This document shows positions 1 to 6,140 of a DNA stretch of 8,273 nucleotides, in pieces. The DNA is taken from positions 1 through 8,273 of the forward strand of contig CAYXGZ010000092.1 in NCBI GenBank assembly GCA_964464755.1. The letters are read 5' to 3'. This DNA comes from CAYXGZ01 sp964464755. Lineage in GTDB: Bacteria > Planctomycetota > MHYJ01 > JACPRB01. Made by a program: the position numbers and the translations under genes. Every line of letters starts with the position of its first letter. The stretch's first letter is position 1. The notes beneath the pieces are model-generated. The model did no database searches, had not been told where the DNA came from, and worked only from the letters and a program-made list of their open reading frames with translations.

Positions 1-671
1 GCGCCCGGGATCTTCTTGGCGATCACGTTCCGGATCTTGGAGAGCTCCTTCATCAGGTTCTCCTTGGTCTGGAGCCGGCCCGCCGTGTCGACGATGAGGA
101 GGTCCGCCTTCCGGGCCACGGCCGCGTCCGCGGCGTCGAAGACGACGGCCGCGGGGTCCGAGCCCTGCTTGTGCTTCACGATCTCGACGCCGAGCCGCCC
201 GGCCCAGATCGAGAGCTGCTCCACGGCCGCCGCGCGGAACGTGTCGCTGGCCGCCAGCAGGACCTTCCGCCCCTCCTTCGCGTGGAAGGACGCGAGCTTG
301 GCGATCGACGTGGTCTTGCCGACGCCGTTGACGCCGACGACGAGCACGACGGTCGGTCCCGACGGGGCCCGGTTCAGCTCGTTGCCGTGCTCGGTGAGGC
401 GCGCGCGGAGGTCGGCCTTGAGGAAGGCGGGGACCTGGTCCGTCGTCTTCAGCTCGCCCGACTTGTAGGCCGCGCGGACCCGCTCGAGGATCTTGGAGGT
501 CGCCTCGACGCCGACGTCGGCCTGGAGGAGGAGGGACTCGAGCTCGGCGATCGTCGCCTCGTCGAGGTTGCGGAAGACGGAGAAGAGCTTCTTGAGCGGG
601 GCGGTGAAGGCCTGCTGGGTCTTCTGCAGGCCCTTGCGGAACTTGTCGAGGAAGCCGCCGAGCAGCCCCAC
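1..671 (-). CDS. ftsY: Signal recognition particle receptor FtsY (partial, C-terminus beyond window)
   Basis: FtsY is the SRP-receptor GTPase that docks ribosome-nascent chain-SRP complexes at the inner membrane for co-translational insertion. The visible 223 residues start VGLLGGFLDKFRKGL and form the helical N domain (about 1-100) and most of the G domain. The P-loop GVNGVGKT is at 113-120, the family motif DTFRAAAVEQL at about 143-153, and the G3 motif DTAGRL at 195-200. There is no long acidic A domain before the N domain, so this is a short form. The GTG start at 671-669 is supported by a strong Shine-Dalgarno six bases upstream. The start lies one base after the nusB stop (TAG-C-GTG), so translation is probably coupled to nusB. 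The G4 and G5 motifs and the C-terminus lie outside the window. Identification is firm. Confidence 0.96.
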   Translation of the reverse strand, partial: MGLLGGFLDKFRKGLQKTQQAFTAPLKKLFSVFRNLDEATIAELESLLLQADVGVEATSKILERVRAAYKSGELKTTDQVPAFLKADLRARLTEHGNELNRAPSGPTVVLVVGVNGVGKTTSIAKLASFHAKEGRKVLLAASDTFRAAAVEQLSIWAGRLGVEIVKHKQGSDPAAVVFDAADAAVARKADLLIVDTAGRLQTKENLMKELSKIRNVIAKKIPG

Positions 672-672
672 G

Positions 673-1134
673 CTAGGCCTCCTCCGCCGGGGCGGGGGGC
701 CGGCCCGCGGGGCCGCGCTTGGCCTCGGGGGCCGCGTGCAGGCGCACCTGGTCGAGGATGCCGTTGACGAAGTGCCCGGAGCGCCGCGTGCTGTACTTCT
801 TCGCGACGTCGATCGCCTCGTTGATCGTCACGAGCGCGGGGATGTCGTCGCGGAAGAGGAGCTCGTAGACGGCGATGCGCAGGATGTTGCGGTCCAGGGC
901 CGCCATGCGGCGGAGCTCCCAGTTCTTCGCGACGTCGGTGATCGCCTTGTCGATGTCGCTCCGCCGGCCCCAGGCCCCGTCGAGGAGCTCGACGGCGAAG
1001 GCCTCGACCTCGGCGTCGCCCTCGGACTGCGTCTTCACGTCGGCGAGCACGTCGGCCCGGACCTCCTCGCCGCGGAGGTCGAGCTGGTAGAGGGCCTGGA
1101 GGGCCAGCTCGCGGGCCTTGGTGCGCTTCCTCAT
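673..1134 (-). CDS. nusB: Transcription antitermination factor NusB
   Basis: NusB binds boxA RNA with NusE (S10) and supports rRNA antitermination. The 153-residue product has the all-helical NusB pattern: an N-terminal KRTKARELALQALYQLD helix (about 3-19), the stretch MAALDRNILRIAVYELL (77-93), the loop DIPALVTINEAIDVAKKY (97-114), and FVNGILDQV (122-130) near the end. The last 20 or so residues are a Pro/Ala-rich tail without family conservation. ATG at 1134-1132 is the natural start because the conserved basic N-terminus begins there. The reading frame stays open further upstream, but only through ribH sequence. The gene lies 23 bases after ribH and one base before ftsY. No Shine-Dalgarno is visible; a TACAAT -10-like box lies 10 bases upstream. 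The ribH-nusB neighbourhood is common in bacteria. Confidence 0.95.
   Translation of the reverse strand: MRKRTKARELALQALYQLDLRGEEVRADVLADVKTQSEGDAEVEAFAVELLDGAWGRRSDIDKAITDVAKNWELRRMAALDRNILRIAVYELLFRDDIPALVTINEAIDVAKKYSTRRSGHFVNGILDQVRLHAAPEAKRGPAGRPPAPAEEA
678..685 (-). promoter_or_regulatory. Strong Shine-Dalgarno for ftsY
   Basis: On the minus strand, GGAGGAGG lies six bases before the GTG at 671, inside the last codons of nusB. It decides the GTG start of ftsY. It also shows that this organism uses Shine-Dalgarno initiation for a gene internal to an operon, unlike the upstream genes in the block. Confidence 0.8.
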
Positions 1135-1144
1135 GGGGGCGGGG

Positions 1145-1150
1145 ATTGTA
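1145..1150 (-). promoter_or_regulatory. -10-like TACAAT just upstream of nusB (possible leaderless promoter)
   Basis: The minus strand reads TACAAT, ten bases before the nusB ATG, inside the 23-base ribH-nusB gap. Transcription starting 6-8 bases after the hexamer would begin almost at the ATG. No convincing -35 is seen. The surrounding 15 bases (1140-1154) are identical to those at the tRNA-Gly promoter (7568-7582), which supports a promoter role. Confidence 0.5.
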
Positions 1151-1157
1151 CCCGGCG

Positions 1158-1646
1158 TCAGCGGAGTTTCTTCACGAGATCGGCCATCTCGAGGGCGGCG
1201 AGCGCGGCGTCGCGCCCCTTGTTGCCCATCTTGGTGCCCGCCCGCTCCAGGGCCTGCTCGATCGTGTCCACGGTGAGCACGCCGAAGATGGTCGGCACGC
1301 CGGTGCGGCGGCCGATCTCGGCGACGCCCCGGGCCGTCTCCTTGCAGACGTGGTCGTAGTGCGAGGTCTCCCCGCGGATGACGCAGCCCAGGCAGATGAC
1401 CGCGTCGACGTCGCCGCGCCGGGCCAGCTCGCGGGCCGCGGTGGCCAGCTCGAGCGCCCCGGGGACCCAGGCGAGGTCCACCCGGTCGCGGGCCACGCCG
1501 CAGCGCTCGAGGGTGTCGAGGCAGCCCTCGACGAGGGACTTCACGACGTACTCGTTGAAGCGGGCCGCGACGACGGCGATGCGCCGGCCGTCGCCGAGCA
1601 GGGAACCGGAGAAGACGCGGGGGGAGCGGGATCGGCCCTTCGGCAT
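1158..1646 (-). CDS. ribH: 6,7-dimethyl-8-ribityllumazine synthase
   Basis: Lumazine synthase condenses 5-amino-6-ribitylaminouracil with 3,4-dihydroxy-2-butanone 4-phosphate, the penultimate step of riboflavin synthesis. In most bacteria it forms pentamers or icosahedral 60-mers in the cytoplasm. The 162-residue product shows the family landmarks in order: ARFNEYVVKSLVEGC (28-42), VPGALEL (61-67), the phosphate-binding and catalytic segment IRGETSHYDHV (90-100) with the likely catalytic His96, and PTIFGVLTVDTIEQALERAG followed by TKMGNKGRDAALAALEM. Length is typical. The ATG is nine bases after the stop of the HD-GYP gene and has no Shine-Dalgarno, but a perfect TATAAT lies eight bases upstream. 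No other riboflavin genes are in view. Identification is firm. Confidence 0.97.
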   Translation of the reverse strand: MPKGRSRSPRVFSGSLLGDGRRIAVVAARFNEYVVKSLVEGCLDTLERCGVARDRVDLAWVPGALELATAARELARRGDVDAVICLGCVIRGETSHYDHVCKETARGVAEIGRRTGVPTIFGVLTVDTIEQALERAGTKMGNKGRDAALAALEMADLVKKLR

Positions 1647-1654
1647 GGGCGCGG

Positions 1655-1660
1655 ATTATA
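1655..1660 (-). promoter_or_regulatory. Perfect TATAAT -10 box overlapping the upstream stop codon, 8 bases before ribH
   Basis: The minus strand reads TATAAT and then eight bases (CCGCGCCC) before the ribH ATG. The box contains the TAA stop codon of the HD-GYP gene. A consensus -10 in such GC-rich DNA, at the same 8-base distance as in the next gene upstream, suggests leaderless transcription of ribH. The -35 region is weak at best. Confidence 0.55.
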
Positions 1661-3425
1661 CGCGGTCGCGGGCGGGGAGTTCGAAGGCTTTCCCGTGCGT
1701 GGCGATGTTGTCGGGGAACATGTTCCGCGTGCGCACGAAGTCCTCCTCGCGGCGGAGGAAGGCCTGGACGATCTCGGGGTCGAAGTGCTTGCCCGACTGG
1801 GCGACGATCATCTCGCGCGTCGTCTCGTGCGGGAAGGGCATCTTGTAGGGGCGCTTCGAGGTGAGGGCGTCGTAGACGTCCGCGAGCGACACGATGCGGG
1901 CGCAGAGCGGGATCTCCTCGCCCCGCAGGGGCCGGACCTCGCCGTCCTCGCACTTCACGGCGGGGTAGCCCGAGCCGTCCCACTTCTGGTGGTGGTGGTG
2001 GGCGATCATCTCGCCGATCGTGAAGATGCTCTTCCGCTGGACCATGGCGCTGGCCATGTTCAGGGCGTTCGCGCCGATCGTCGTGTGCTCCTTCATCCGC
2101 TCGAACTCCTCCTCCGTGAGCTTGTCGGGCTTCTGGAGGATGAAGTCGCGGATGCCGACCTTGCCGAGGTCGTGGAGCGGCGAGAGGTCGTGGATGAGCT
2201 CGACGTACTCGTCGTCGATCTCGTCCTTGTACTTCGGGAGCTTGCGGAGCTCCTCGGAGACGATGCGGCAGTAGAGCTGGATCCTCTGGATGTGGCCGCC
2301 CGTGTCGTCGTCGATCGACTCCGCGAGGTTCGCGATGGCCAGGATCGCGGCGCGCTGCGTGTCCTTGATCTCGGAGGTCTGCTCCTTGACCGCGTCCTCG
2401 AGGCTCTTCATGTAGTTCTTGCGGAGCTTCTCGATGACGACGCGGTCGGTGACGTCGCGGAGGGTGATCTCGACGCCCGCGACGCGGCCGCCCTCGCGGA
2501 TCGGGTTGCAGGAGAGCTCGACGGTGCGCTCCTCGCCGCGGCGGGTCGCGATCTCGATCTGGGCGCCCTGGACCTCCTTGCCGCCCGCCACCTCCTTGAG
2601 GGTGTTGTAGACGGGGTGCACGTGGCCCTTGCGGACGAGGCGGACGAGGTTGAGCCCCTTGAGCTCGTCCTGCTCGTAGCCGGCGAGGGTGAGGAAGGCG
2701 CGGTTGCTCCAGGTGATGTCGCCGTTCAGCTCGGCCGTGCAGATGGGGTAGGAGGCGTTCTCGACGATCGCCCGGTAGCGCTCCTCGGAGCGGGCGAGCT
2801 CGGTGACCTTCTGCTCGACCTTCTTCTCGAGCTGCTCGGAGTAGCTCTTGAGGTCGTCGATGAGCTTCTTGTTCTCGAGGAGGAAGCCGATGTTCAGCGC
2901 GACGTGCTGCATGAGGCTGGCGAGCTCGCGCGTGAAGCGGCCGGCGTGCTCGTCCTCGATGTTGAGCACGCCGATGATGCGGTTCTTGCTCTTGATGGGG
3001 ACGCAGATCTCGGCGCGGGTGCGGGTGAGCGGGCCGCGGAGGTAGCGGGGGTCCCTGTTGACGTCGTTGCTGATGATCGTCTCGCCGCTGCGGGCCGCCT
3101 CGCCCGTGAGCCCCTCGCCGAGCTTGATGCGGTAGGTCTTCACGACGGACTTGAGGGACTCCTCGCCGGCGCAGACGTAGAGGACGAGCTCCTTGGAGAC
3201 GTCGTCGAGCAGGAGGACGGTCGCGAGGTAGATGTCGAACTTCTTCTGGATGAAGTTGACGACCTCCTGGAGGCAGCGCTCGGCCGTGAAGGACTCGGAC
3301 GACGAGTAGATCCGGATGACCTTGAGGATCTCGTCGTGGAAGGCGTTGAGGGTCTCGAGCTGGAGCAGCCTCTCGGAGGCGAGCTCCGGCCCGGGGGGTG
3401 CGCCGTCGGCCTCCTGGGTGCCCAT
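1656..3425 (-). CDS. GAF-PAS-HD-GYP signalling protein, putative cyclic-di-GMP phosphodiesterase
   Basis: This 589-residue soluble protein has no transmembrane segment. In order it has a GAF domain (about 35-185), a coiled coil (about 185-215), a PAS domain (about 211-328, ending in the typical TLRDVTDR), a second coil (about 330-360) and an HD-GYP domain (about 360-560). HD-GYP domains hydrolyse cyclic di-GMP with a metal cluster. Likely ligands and key residues are His378, His418-Asp419, Lys422, His447, the His cluster at 476-479, Asp516 and the motif DGSGYP (483-488). The usual HHE reads HHQ (Gln480), and the usual ETGEH metal motif reads DTGGH, so Asp374 replaces the usual Glu. Activity is probable but its metal type is unclear. 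The GAF and PAS domains would supply ligand, redox or light sensing; no haem or bilin cysteine can be assigned. No Shine-Dalgarno precedes the ATG; a TATAAT lies eight bases upstream. Confidence 0.9.
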   Translation of the reverse strand: MGTQEADGAPPGPELASERLLQLETLNAFHDEILKVIRIYSSSESFTAERCLQEVVNFIQKKFDIYLATVLLLDDVSKELVLYVCAGEESLKSVVKTYRIKLGEGLTGEAARSGETIISNDVNRDPRYLRGPLTRTRAEICVPIKSKNRIIGVLNIEDEHAGRFTRELASLMQHVALNIGFLLENKKLIDDLKSYSEQLEKKVEQKVTELARSEERYRAIVENASYPICTAELNGDITWSNRAFLTLAGYEQDELKGLNLVRLVRKGHVHPVYNTLKEVAGGKEVQGAQIEIATRRGEERTVELSCNPIREGGRVAGVEITLRDVTDRVVIEKLRKNYMKSLEDAVKEQTSEIKDTQRAAILAIANLAESIDDDTGGHIQRIQLYCRIVSEELRKLPKYKDEIDDEYVELIHDLSPLHDLGKVGIRDFILQKPDKLTEEEFERMKEHTTIGANALNMASAMVQRKSIFTIGEMIAHHHHQKWDGSGYPAVKCEDGEVRPLRGEEIPLCARIVSLADVYDALTSKRPYKMPFPHETTREMIVAQSGKHFDPEIVQAFLRREEDFVRTRNMFPDNIATHGKAFELPARDRV

Positions 3426-3433
3426 CAGGGATG

Positions 3434-3461
3434 ATTATAGCGGACGGGAGGCCCGGCGCAA
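3434..3461 (-). promoter_or_regulatory. Putative sigma-70-type promoter of the HD-GYP gene (TTGCGC-16-TATAAT)
   Basis: The minus strand has TTGCGC at 3461-3456, a 16-base spacer, and a perfect TATAAT at 3439-3434. Eight bases (CATCCCTG) then lead directly to the ATG, so a transcript would have almost no 5' leader. A run of six T on the minus strand (3465-3460) overlaps the start of the -35 box. It could act as an AT-rich upstream element, or as the tail of a weak terminator for the preceding gene. Confidence 0.6.
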
Positions 3462-3485
3462 AAAATCACGCATGAATCATGGGAA

Positions 3486-5123
3486 TCAGCGGCTCGAGGT
3501 GGCCCGTTTCCGGCACATCGACCGGGTCATCTGCACCTCGCGGACGCGCTTCAGCAGGGCCTGGGGGATGGGCTTGCCGGACTTCTCGAAGGCCTCCTGG
3601 GCCGCGTAGTAGGCGTCGAAGGCCTTGTTCAGGATGTCGAGGGCCTTCTTGTTCTCGGCCGCCCAGCCCTTCGGGTTGGCGTTCGGGTCGGAGTTGCGGA
3701 CGGCCTTCATCCCGTCCTCGAAGAGCTGGTCGCCGCGGGCGACGCGGTCCTTGGCCGTCGAGGGCGAGCCCTCCGGCAGCGGCGTCGGCTGCTTCTCGTC
3801 GACGGGCTTCGGCGTCTCGTCCTCGGCCCGGCGATCCGGCGTCGGCTTCGGCGTGGGCAGGGGCGTCGGGACCGGGGTCGGTATCGGCGTGGGCGCGGGC
3901 GTCACGCCGGGCGTCGGCGCCGGAGTCGGGGCGGCCGTCGTCGGCGTCGGGGTCGGCGCGGGCGTGGGCGCGGGCGTCGGGACGGGCGGCTCGAAGGTCG
4001 GCAGCGGCGTCGGCGTGGGCACGGCCTTGGCGATCGGGTCCTCCACGATCTGCCGGTACAGCGTCATCAGCTCGTCGTCGCCGGCGAACTCCCTGAACGC
4101 GCCGGTGTCGCGGTAGCGCTTGTCGAGGATCGACATCGCCTGCTTGCAGTCCTCGCGGGAGAGGATGTTCATGAAGTACTTCAGGACCTCGACGAAGAGC
4201 CGGCCCTTGTGCTCGTGCACGGTGGTCGGCAGCGCGGCGTCGCGGCGCAGGCCCTCCTGGAAGAGCGGCACGATCATCGTGTTGAGGCCGTTTCGCGCGC
4301 AGAAGTCGGCGAGGTCGAAGAAGAAGAGCCCCGGCACGGCCTTGTCGGGCGGGGAGCTGAAGTGCGGGATCGAGCCCTGGGGCGTCCGCTCCTCGCTGAT
4401 CTTCACGTCCTTGTAGCCGGCCTGTTTCTCGAGCTCGATCTTGAGCAGCGCCATCGCGTAGGCGCCGGTGCGGGGCGTGGCCTGGACGACCCGTTCCTTC
4501 TCGACGCCGCCGCGGATGCCCGTGATCGTCTCGTAGCGGTAGCCGGTCGTCACCTCGCGGAGGTTCTTCACGACGAGCGTGCCGCCGCCGCGGAGCTCCA
4601 GCTCCGTGATCGGGGGCAGGTCGATCGTCGTCCCGGGGATCGTGTCGAGCAGCAGGCGGTGGTAGGTCTCGCTGTCGTCGAGGAGCTGGGAGTACTTCTC
4701 GGCGTCCGCGGGCGGGATGCGCAGCTTGTTGCGGGCCTGCAGCGCCTCCTTGGCCTCCTTGATCCGGCCGATCCGGAGCTGGCGGTCGACCTCCTCGAAG
4801 AGCCGCGCCATCTCGTCGGCCGAGTAGTTCTCGAGGCGGACGGGCGGCGCGGAGCTCGGGGCGGGGGAGGGGACGCCGGGGCCCGGGTCGATCGGCGGCG
4901 GGCCGGTCGTCGGGTCGTGGGGCGGGCGGCTCGGCCGGCCCTTGCCGAGCGTGTTCTCGGAGCCGCTCTCGGCGCTCTCCGAGGAGAAGAGCTTGGCGAG
5001 CTCCTCGAACTTCGTCCCGGACTCGTGCATCGCCCACGCGAAGCCGCCCACGATCGCGATCATGAGGACGAACCACAGCTTCGAGAAGAAGCCGAAGGAC
5101 TTGCGGATCACTCGCGGTGGCAT
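3486..5123 (-). CDS. Membrane-anchored protein with Pro/Thr-rich linker and helical-repeat-like domains, function unknown
   Basis: The 545-residue product has a basic N-terminus followed by one hydrophobic segment (about 14-32). This suggests an inner-membrane anchor with the rest outside the cytoplasm, though orientation is inferred. A Pro/Ser-rich stretch (64-94) follows, then a conserved-looking region (95-365) with helical parts that resemble but do not clearly match tetratricopeptide repeats (for example 265-292 and 308-338). Next is a Pro-Thr linker of PTPxPTP units (about 369-429) and a C-terminal helical domain (457-540) ending in VREVQMTRSMCRKR. I recognise similar C-terminal domains in uncharacterised planctomycete proteins but cannot name a family. 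The ATG at 5123 was chosen because the basic-plus-hydrophobic N-terminus starts there; the frame stays open upstream only through the antisense of the glycosyltransferase. A possible role is envelope scaffolding. Confidence 0.8.
   Translation of the reverse strand: MPPRVIRKSFGFFSKLWFVLMIAIVGGFAWAMHESGTKFEELAKLFSSESAESGSENTLGKGRPSRPPHDPTTGPPPIDPGPGVPSPAPSSAPPVRLENYSADEMARLFEEVDRQLRIGRIKEAKEALQARNKLRIPPADAEKYSQLLDDSETYHRLLLDTIPGTTIDLPPITELELRGGGTLVVKNLREVTTGYRYETITGIRGGVEKERVVQATPRTGAYAMALLKIELEKQAGYKDVKISEERTPQGSIPHFSSPPDKAVPGLFFFDLADFCARNGLNTMIVPLFQEGLRRDAALPTTVHEHKGRLFVEVLKYFMNILSREDCKQAMSILDKRYRDTGAFREFAGDDELMTLYRQIVEDPIAKAVPTPTPLPTFEPPVPTPAPTPAPTPTPTTAAPTPAPTPGVTPAPTPIPTPVPTPLPTPKPTPDRRAEDETPKPVDEKQPTPLPEGSPSTAKDRVARGDQLFEDGMKAVRNSDPNANPKGWAAENKKALDILNKAFDAYYAAQEAFEKSGKPIPQALLKRVREVQMTRSMCRKRATSSR
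3837..4019 (-). repeat. Degenerate Pro-Thr coding repeat
   Basis: About 60 codons encode alternating PTP, PAPTP and PVPTP units of the membrane protein (residues about 369-429). At DNA level this is a degenerate GC-rich short repeat, seen on the plus strand as GGCGTCGG/GGCGTGGG units. Such Pro-Thr runs normally form an extended spacer and are prone to length change by slippage. Confidence 0.85.
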
Positions 5124-5130
5124 GGGGCTA

Positions 5131-5136
5131 ATCCTA
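5131..5136 (-). promoter_or_regulatory. -10-like TAGGAT 7 bases before the membrane-protein gene
   Basis: The minus strand reads TAGGAT and then seven bases (TAGCCCC) before the ATG at 5123. It matches four of six consensus positions. No Shine-Dalgarno is present. A matching -35 would lie near 5154-5159, overlapping that of the divergent promoter, and has no good match to consensus. Confidence 0.4.
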
Positions 5137-5179
5137 TCACTTGGACGCGGGGGCGGCTCGGCGGTGCGGCGAAATTCGA

Positions 5180-5185
5180 TAGAAT
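5180..5185 (+). promoter_or_regulatory. -10-like TAGAAT 7 bases before the glycosyltransferase gene
   Basis: TAGAAT lies seven bases (GCGCCGC) before ATG 5193 and matches five of six consensus positions. It overlaps the upstream in-frame ATG at 5184, which argues for 5193 as the real start if this is the promoter. No Shine-Dalgarno is present and no clear -35 is seen near 5157-5162. Confidence 0.5.
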
Positions 5186-5192
5186 GCGCCGC

Positions 5193-6140
5193 ATGGATCT
5201 GTCGGTCGTGGTCGTGACCTTCAACGGGCGGGACCTGACCCTGGAGGGGCTGCGGACGCTCGGGGCGGCTGCGGGGGGCCTGGCCTGGGAGCTCATCGTC
5301 GTGGACAACGGGTCCACGGACGGATCGGCCGACGCCGTCGCCTCCGCCTACCCGGCGGCCCGGGTGGTCCGCAACCCGGGCAACCGGGGCTACGGTCCGG
5401 CGGCCAACCAGGGCATGGCCCTCGCCACGGGGCGGATCGTCGCGCTGGTCAACAACGACGCCCGGCTTCCGGCCGGGTCGCTCGCCGCGCTCGCGGCCTT
5501 CCTCGACGGGCGGCCCGACGTCGCGGTCGTCGGCCCCCGGCTCGTCCACGAGGACGGGCGCTCGCAGCACTCGTTCGACACGGAGCCGTCGCTGGCGACC
5601 GAGCTGCTCAACAAGAGCCTGCTGCGGCGGCTGCTGCCGTCGCGCTACCCGAGCCGGCTGCAGGAGCGGACGGAGCCGTTCGAGGTGGCGTCGCTGGTGG
5701 GCGCGTGCTTCGTGCTGAAGCGGGACGTCGCGGAGCGCCTCGGCCGCTTCGACGAGCGCTTCTTCTACCTGTACGAGGAGACGGACTACTGCCTGCGGGT
5801 GCGGCGGGCGGGGCTGAAGGTCGTGCTCGATCCGCGCGTGGCCGTGGTGCACCTCCAGGGCCGGACGCGGCAGCGCGTTCGGGTGCGGGCGAAGATCGAG
5901 CAGGCCCGGTCGCGCTTCGCGTACTTCCGCAAGAACCACCCGGGACAGCACGTCGTGCTCCGGATCATCCAGCCGCTGAAGTCGCTGCTGGAGACGGTCG
6001 CGTGGCTGGTGCCGACGCTGCTGACGCTGGGGCTCTGGAAGTCGGCGCGGGTGCGGCTGGCGGAGTCGGCGGCCGTGCTGGGTTGGCAGCTGCTGGGCTG
6101 CCCGGGGTGGCTGGGGCTCTCGGGGGCGGCGCGTGGTTAA
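5193..6140 (+). CDS. Family 2 glycosyltransferase (rhamnosyltransferase-like)
   Basis: The 315-residue inverting GT-A enzyme is likely to transfer a sugar from a nucleotide donor onto a lipid-linked or LPS/exopolysaccharide acceptor at the cytoplasmic face of the inner membrane. It begins with the GT2 nucleotide-binding strand SVVVVTFNGRD (4-14), then VDNGSTDGS (37-45), NRGYGPAANQG (64-74), the metal-binding LVNNDAR (85-91), and the acceptor-side block LVGACFVLKRDVAERLGRFD (168-187) followed by FFYLYEETDYCLRVRRAG (190-207) with the likely catalytic acidic residues. The pattern resembles WbbL-type rhamnosyltransferases, but donor and acceptor cannot be read from sequence. Two hydrophobic C-terminal stretches (about 263-281 and 293-309) may attach it to the membrane. 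The start is 5193; 5184 (adding MRR) is the alternative. It overlaps the following kinase gene by eight bases, so the two form an operon. Confidence 0.92.
   Translation: MDLSVVVVTFNGRDLTLEGLRTLGAAAGGLAWELIVVDNGSTDGSADAVASAYPAARVVRNPGNRGYGPAANQGMALATGRIVALVNNDARLPAGSLAALAAFLDGRPDVAVVGPRLVHEDGRSQHSFDTEPSLATELLNKSLLRRLLPSRYPSRLQERTEPFEVASLVGACFVLKRDVAERLGRFDERFFYLYEETDYCLRVRRAGLKVVLDPRVAVVHLQGRTRQRVRVRAKIEQARSRFAYFRKNHPGQHVVLRIIQPLKSLLETVAWLVPTLLTLGLWKSARVRLAESAAVLGWQLLGCPGWLGLSGAARG

Noticed and set aside
1135..1983. Upstream extension of the nusB frame through ribH to 1983
   Set aside because: Conserved NusB sequence begins at ATG 1134, and the extension is the out-of-frame shadow of ribH and the HD-GYP gene.
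1146..3434. A 762-codon open frame on the plus strand across ribH and the HD-GYP gene
   Set aside because: It is antisense to two genes with clear family motifs. Its product is monotonous Leu/Val/Asp/Glu/Arg-rich sequence of the type produced by reading GC-rich genes in the wrong frame.
3460..3481. Intrinsic terminator after the membrane-protein gene (CATGATTCATG then T6)
   Set aside because: The palindrome leaves a one-base loop and cannot form a real hairpin, and the T-run is five bases away, so I treat it as promoter-region structure.
3837..4019. Possible CRISPR-like or tandem DNA repeat
   Set aside because: The repeats are short, degenerate and in frame with a Pro-Thr spacer; there are no unique spacers or fixed-length repeats.
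4209..5192. Upstream extension of the glycosyltransferase frame to 4209
   Set aside because: The GT2 domain starts within a few residues of ATG 5193. The extension is antisense to the membrane protein and has no family similarity.
5184..5192. Alternative glycosyltransferase start at ATG 5184 (adds Met-Arg-Arg)
   Set aside because: It overlaps the TAGAAT -10-like box and no Shine-Dalgarno precedes either ATG. GT2 enzymes usually begin right at the first strand, as with 5193. It cannot be fully excluded.
5124..5951. Upstream extension of the membrane-protein frame to 5951
   Set aside because: It is antisense to the glycosyltransferase, and the signal-anchor-like N-terminus starts at ATG 5123.
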